Shown here: piece after piece, positions 59,965 to 64,000 of the stretch
Layout of the letters: the number at the start of each line of letters is the position of its first letter
Numbering within the stretch: position 1 is the stretch's first letter
From: Longitalea luteola
GTDB taxonomy: Bacteria > Bacteroidota > Bacteroidia > Chitinophagales > Chitinophagaceae
Direction of reading: 5' to 3'
DNA length: 64,000 bases
Assembly (NCBI RefSeq): GCF_017356035.1
Contig: NZ_JAFIQX010000006.1
Coordinates: 248,001-312,000, forward strand
The notes under the pieces: model-generated
Databases searched by the model: none
Told to the model about the DNA's origin: nothing
What the model saw: the letters and a program-made list of their open reading frames with translations, nothing else
Made by a program: the position numbers and the translations under genes

Positions 59965-62829
59965 ATGAATAGCATAAATATAAAGACGTCCTGTATTCTA
60001 TTCGCATTTGCCCTGTTGCCGGCAGTTGGTATCCGGGCACAGGAAAAAACAGACAGTCTTGTACAGGTAGCTTTCGGAACGGTAGCAAAGGATGACCTGC
60101 TGGGCGCTGTGTCTACCGTCAACGTTTCCGGGTTGTTGAAAAAGAGCTATGGGGTATCCAGCCTCGACAACCTGCAGAGTTTAGTAAGCGGTTATACGGG
60201 AAGTATCTGGGGGCAGGCGCCGTTGATCCTCGTAGATGGGATCCCGCGCCCCGCATCCGCGGTGCGTCTGGTGGAAGTGGCGTCTATCACTGTATTGAAA
60301 GGCGCCAGCGCGGTAGTGCTGTACGGAAGCAATGCCTCCAAAGGCGTTGTGCTCATCACCACGAAAAGAGGAAGCATGAAGCCCCTGAGCATTGACGTGC
60401 GGGCCAATACAGGGATCTTTGTCCCCAAGCGATATCCCGGGTATCTCAATGCCGCTGACTATATGACCCTGTATAATGAGGCATTGACCAACGATGGCAT
60501 TTCCACCGCCGGCGCAGGCTATAGCCAGGAAGAGATTGATAATACAAGGGCTGGCACCAACCCCTACAGGTATCCTGATGTTGATTTTTTCAACGCCCGT
60601 TATCTGAGAAAGGCTTATTCCCGGTCCGACATCACCACAGAGATCTCCGGCGGCAATGAGCGTACCCGTTATTATACCAATATCGGCATGAACTACAATA
60701 ACAGCATCATGAAGTATGGCGAGCAGAAAAAGAACAATGATTTCGGGTTCAACGTCAGGGGAAATGTGGATATGGATCTCAATAGCTGGCTTACTGCGGC
60801 TACCGATGTGGTGGCCAATATTTCAGATAATTATGCAGGAAGAGGCGACTTTTGGGGGGCAGCTGCTACGGTAACGCCGAACTTCAACCGCTATTGGCCG
60901 CTTATTCCCGTAGACATGCTGGATCCAAACAACGCCGCGCTGCAGACCATCGTGCAAAACAGCAACCACCTGATCGACGGGAAATACCTGCTTGGGGGAC
61001 AGGCTACCCATCTTACCAACGCCCTGTCGGATATGCTGGCCGCTGGTTATATCAAGACGAGGTACCGCACCTTTATGTTCAATGTGGGGGCCAATGCTGA
61101 TATGGGCGCCCTGTTAAAAGGATTGTCGTTCAAAGCAGGTTACAGTATGGACTACACCTCCATCTACTCCGAGGCTTACCAGGTGGCCTATGCGGTTTAC
61201 AGGCCCACATGGTCGCAGGTGAACGGACAGGATGTGATCACCCACCTTCAAAAATTCAACAACGATCTCAATACCATCAGCGAAAGCATCGGGAGAACGA
61301 CTTATACCCAAACCATGTCTTTCAGGTCGCAGTTCAACTATGACCGCAGCTTTGCCCAAAAACACCAAGTAAGCGCATCGTTGCTGGGTTGGGCGTATCT
61401 TACCCAATTCTCCAGCGACCCCGACAATGAAGGCGGAAGCGATTATCATCCTGTAAGGAACACAAACCTGGGTTTCCGCGCGGGCTACAATTATCTACAT
61501 AAGTATTACCTTGATTTTTCCAGCGCACTTGTGCATTCGGCCAAACTGCCTCCCGGAAAACGGAGCGCCTTTTCGCCGGCTATTACATTGGGCTGGCGGA
61601 TCAGTGATGAAGATTTTTTCAAAGACCATATTGGTTTTGTGAACAACCTGAAAATAACAGCCTCTTATGCATCGGTTAAACAGGACCTCGACATTACCGG
61701 TGTGCGGCCCGATGGCATGCCGACCGACTACTATTTGTATCAAAGCTATTTTGGCAATAGCGGCGCCCTGGGCGGATGGTATCCGTGGCGGGACGGCGTT
61801 GCCGGCGGATTTACGACGCTGTCGGGAAGAGGAGGCAATCCTGATCTCAGCTTCGTTAGCCGTGATGAATTCCGGGTTGGGCTGGAAGCTTACCTGTGGA
61901 ATAAACTGATCAGCCTCGACGCAAATTATTTTATCCAGAATACCAAAGGACTGCTCTCCAGGGGTAACACTGTTTTCCCTTCCTGGTTTACCGGGTCGGG
62001 CGATTTTCGTCCCTGGTTGAATTTTAACAGGGACAAACGTACGGGCATTGACTTTTCGGTCACCCTGAACAGTAAGCTAGGCCAGGTACACTATTCATTA
62101 GGTGTTACAGGTATGTTCTTTTCCGCCAAAGCGGTTACCAGGGATGAGCTTCAGCCGGAGGAATATATGTATTCGGCCGGCAGGCGCCTGGATGTTGCCT
62201 GGGGTTACATCAGCGAAGGCTTTTTCGAAAGCCAGGCAGATATTGATAAACATGCTTTTCAAACATTCGGTGAAGTGAAACCGGGTGACATCAAATATAG
62301 AGATATCAATAATGATGGGATCATAGATTACCGCGACCGGATCGATCTGGGCAGTTATGGCTGGGGCGCCAATCCATTTACCTATGGCCTCAACCTCACC
62401 CTGAAGTACAGGAATTTTACCCTGTTCGCTTTGGCGAATGGACAAACAGGGGCTATAGACTTTAAGAACAATGCCTATTTCTGGGTGCGCGGCACGGGCA
62501 AATTTTCAGACGAGGTCTGGGGGCGCTGGACGGAAGCTACAAAAACTACGGCTACCTATCCACGCCTTACCAGCGGAGCGGGCAATAATAATTATCAAAA
62601 CTCCACATTCTGGATCTTCAAAAACAACCGTTTTAATGTAAACAGGGTACAGCTCACCTATGATCTTAATAAGGATCTTTTTAAGCGCTCCGTTATTCAT
62701 GGTGCAAGCCTGTATGTACTGGCAGACAACCCACTGGTTGTATCCAGGGAAAGTAAAATGATGGAGACCAATATAGGAGCAGCTCCGCAATACCGTTTCT
62801 TTAACCTGGGGGTGAAAGCTTCTTTTTAA
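59965..62829 (+). CDS. SusC-type TonB-dependent receptor, xylan locus pair 2, lacking the N-terminal CarboxypepD domain
   Basis: The 954-residue protein has a signal peptide (CILFAFALLPAVGIRAQ) that is followed almost at once by the plug (VAFGTVAKDDLLGAVSTV, then APLILVDGIPRP and SAVVLYGSNASKGVVLITT). The usual CarboxypepD_reg domain is missing, and so is an STN domain. NNDGIIDYRDR near the C-terminus looks Ca-binding. It begins 18 bp after the previous SusD, so two SusCD pairs sit in one operon. The two pairs may import different xylan fragments. Confidence 0.93.
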   Translation: MNSINIKTSCILFAFALLPAVGIRAQEKTDSLVQVAFGTVAKDDLLGAVSTVNVSGLLKKSYGVSSLDNLQSLVSGYTGSIWGQAPLILVDGIPRPASAVRLVEVASITVLKGASAVVLYGSNASKGVVLITTKRGSMKPLSIDVRANTGIFVPKRYPGYLNAADYMTLYNEALTNDGISTAGAGYSQEEIDNTRAGTNPYRYPDVDFFNARYLRKAYSRSDITTEISGGNERTRYYTNIGMNYNNSIMKYGEQKKNNDFGFNVRGNVDMDLNSWLTAATDVVANISDNYAGRGDFWGAAATVTPNFNRYWPLIPVDMLDPNNAALQTIVQNSNHLIDGKYLLGGQATHLTNALSDMLAAGYIKTRYRTFMFNVGANADMGALLKGLSFKAGYSMDYTSIYSEAYQVAYAVYRPTWSQVNGQDVITHLQKFNNDLNTISESIGRTTYTQTMSFRSQFNYDRSFAQKHQVSASLLGWAYLTQFSSDPDNEGGSDYHPVRNTNLGFRAGYNYLHKYYLDFSSALVHSAKLPPGKRSAFSPAITLGWRISDEDFFKDHIGFVNNLKITASYASVKQDLDITGVRPDGMPTDYYLYQSYFGNSGALGGWYPWRDGVAGGFTTLSGRGGNPDLSFVSRDEFRVGLEAYLWNKLISLDANYFIQNTKGLLSRGNTVFPSWFTGSGDFRPWLNFNRDKRTGIDFSVTLNSKLGQVHYSLGVTGMFFSAKAVTRDELQPEEYMYSAGRRLDVAWGYISEGFFESQADIDKHAFQTFGEVKPGDIKYRDINNDGIIDYRDRIDLGSYGWGANPFTYGLNLTLKYRNFTLFALANGQTGAIDFKNNAYFWVRGTGKFSDEVWGRWTEATKTTATYPRLTSGAGNNNYQNSTFWIFKNNRFNVNRVQLTYDLNKDLFKRSVIHGASLYVLADNPLVVSRESKMMETNIGAAPQYRFFNLGVKASF

Positions 62830-62851
62830 CGAATTGTAAAGCGTTTACTAT

Positions 62852-64000
62852 ATGAAAAATAATTTGATAGCCATTGGAATGGCTGCCGTTCTGTTTACCG
62901 GATGTAAAAAGTTGCTGAACGCCGACGAGGAAAATATGCGGACAATAGAACAGATGTATACCGATCCCAGTTATGCGCAGGGCTTTCTTATGAATGCATA
63001 CCGGTCAATTCCCGCTTATTACGACAATACCGAATATGCCACCGATGATGCCGTGACCAACCAGCGAACAAATGCCCTTTTGCAAATGGCTACCGGTTCC
63101 TGGACGGCTGCCAACAATCCGGTAGCTGTATGGAACCAGTCTTACGGCGCCCTTCAATACATCAACCTGTTCCTGGCGAATGCAGATAAGGTAAACTGGG
63201 CGGCCGATCCCGAAGCGGCCCGGCTTTTTCAAATGAGAATGAAAGGAGAGGCCTATGGGTTACGGGCGCTTTATATGTATTTTTTACTGCGTGCACATGC
63301 CGGTTTTACGGATGACGGCCAGTTAATGGGTGTGCCTGTCATTACAGAACTTCAGGCGATCAATGCAGATTTCAACGTTCCCCGCGCCCCTTTCGACGCC
63401 TGTTTAAAACAGATCAACAAAGACCTGGATAGCGCAGAGGCCAACCTGCCGGTAGAATATAAAGATGCGGGTGCGGTAACCCAGATCCCCGAACGCTTCC
63501 GAACGGTAACGGAAAAAACGGCGGTCTACAACCGGGTGATGGGGGTTTATTCGAACCAATTGTTCAATGGCCTTATAGCAAAGGCGTTCCGCGCAAGGGT
63601 AGGATTGCTGGCGGCCAGTCCGGCATTTCAACATTCATCCAATACAACTACCTGGGCCAATGCTGCCGACTATGCAGCCGCGTTGATAGACTACAAAGGT
63701 GGGGTGAATGCCTTACCAGCCAATGGCGGAACTTTTTATGCGAACAACAGTGAAATTGACGGGCTGAGCGGGGGGAACAATCCAGGTGAAATTATCTGGC
63801 GGGAAAATATACTTACGAATAACAGCGACCAGGAGGCGCAGCATTTCCCGCCTTCGCTTTTTGGCGCCGGGAATATGAACCCAACCCAGAACCTGGTAGA
63901 TGCATTTCCTATGGCCAATGGATATCCCATTGGGCATAGCAGCGGCAATTATGATCCCGCAAATCCGTATGCGGCCCGCGATCCGCGGCTTGGTCGGTAT
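62852..64000 (+). CDS. SusD-family lipoprotein, xylan locus pair 2 (3' partial)
   Basis: ATG 62852 opens a lipoprotein signal (LIAIGMAAVLFTGCKK). 383 codons are visible and the frame is open at the right edge. YGLRALYMYFLLRAHAG and VPRAPFDACLKQINKDLDSAEANLP are N-terminal SusD signatures. ANPYAARDPRL at the edge is the mid-protein landmark, so roughly two thirds of the gene is in view. It pairs with the SusC 22 bp upstream. Confidence 0.93.
   Translation, partial: MKNNLIAIGMAAVLFTGCKKLLNADEENMRTIEQMYTDPSYAQGFLMNAYRSIPAYYDNTEYATDDAVTNQRTNALLQMATGSWTAANNPVAVWNQSYGALQYINLFLANADKVNWAADPEAARLFQMRMKGEAYGLRALYMYFLLRAHAGFTDDGQLMGVPVITELQAINADFNVPRAPFDACLKQINKDLDSAEANLPVEYKDAGAVTQIPERFRTVTEKTAVYNRVMGVYSNQLFNGLIAKAFRARVGLLAASPAFQHSSNTTTWANAADYAAALIDYKGGVNALPANGGTFYANNSEIDGLSGGNNPGEIIWRENILTNNSDQEAQHFPPSLFGAGNMNPTQNLVDAFPMANGYPIGHSSGNYDPANPYAARDPRLGRY

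Overview
The window comes from a Bacteroidota chromosome, most likely a free-living, polysaccharide-degrading member of the Chitinophagaceae (Niastella/Chitinophaga-like). I infer this from three SusC/SusD pairs, FecR-type anti-sigma control, a hybrid two-component sensor with an AraC output domain, type IX secretion sorting tails, and a TAnnTTTG-type promoter. Family names rest on motif reading only; no database was searched. I saw no rRNA, tRNA, CRISPR array or insertion sequence.

Region 1 (1-12.5 kb) is a polysaccharide utilisation locus (PUL). It runs: FecR (5' end outside the window), a long heptamer-repeat array, a SusC with an N-terminal STN domain (which fits ECF-sigma/FecR signalling), SusD, a SusE/F-like lipoprotein and a GH76 endo-alpha-mannanase-like lipoprotein. 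A second transcription unit then encodes a GH123-like and a GH20 hexosaminidase. Together they suggest use of a mannan plus HexNAc glycan, such as fungal wall or glycoprotein glycan. Region 2 (12.7-15.4 kb) holds a secreted NTF2-like protein, a spore-photoproduct-lyase-like radical SAM protein and a small methyltransferase.

Region 3 (15.9-35.3 kb) is the most unusual part: two adjacent RiPP (ribosomally made, modified peptide) cassettes built on the same shell. Each has an outer-membrane beta-barrel protein, a double-glycine precursor peptide, a radical SAM/SPASM maturase and a C39-peptidase ABC exporter. Cassette A has a four-Cys core peptide and adds a tandem GT25-like glycosyltransferase plus a large GT51 transglycosylase with a putative cysteine-amidase tail. 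Cassette B has a different precursor with aromatic-x-x-Lys/Arg sites, a maturase resembling the cyclophane-forming class, and three consecutive paralogous proteins with a conserved HxD...H motif. Neither cassette encodes an HlyD-type adaptor. Both precursor genes are followed by strong hairpins.

Region 4 (35.4-38.8 kb) encodes two type IX-secreted propeller-like proteins. Region 5 (38.9-64 kb) is a xylan/arabinoxylan locus: GH30_8-like xylanase, a LacI-type protein with no DNA-binding domain lying near a perfect 18-bp palindrome, a 1369-aa hybrid sensor, a pseudo-receiver AraC protein, GH43, a CE1-CBM48-CE1 double esterase, a GH127/GH146-like arabinofuranosidase, a second GH43, and two successive SusC/SusD pairs, the last cut by the window edge.
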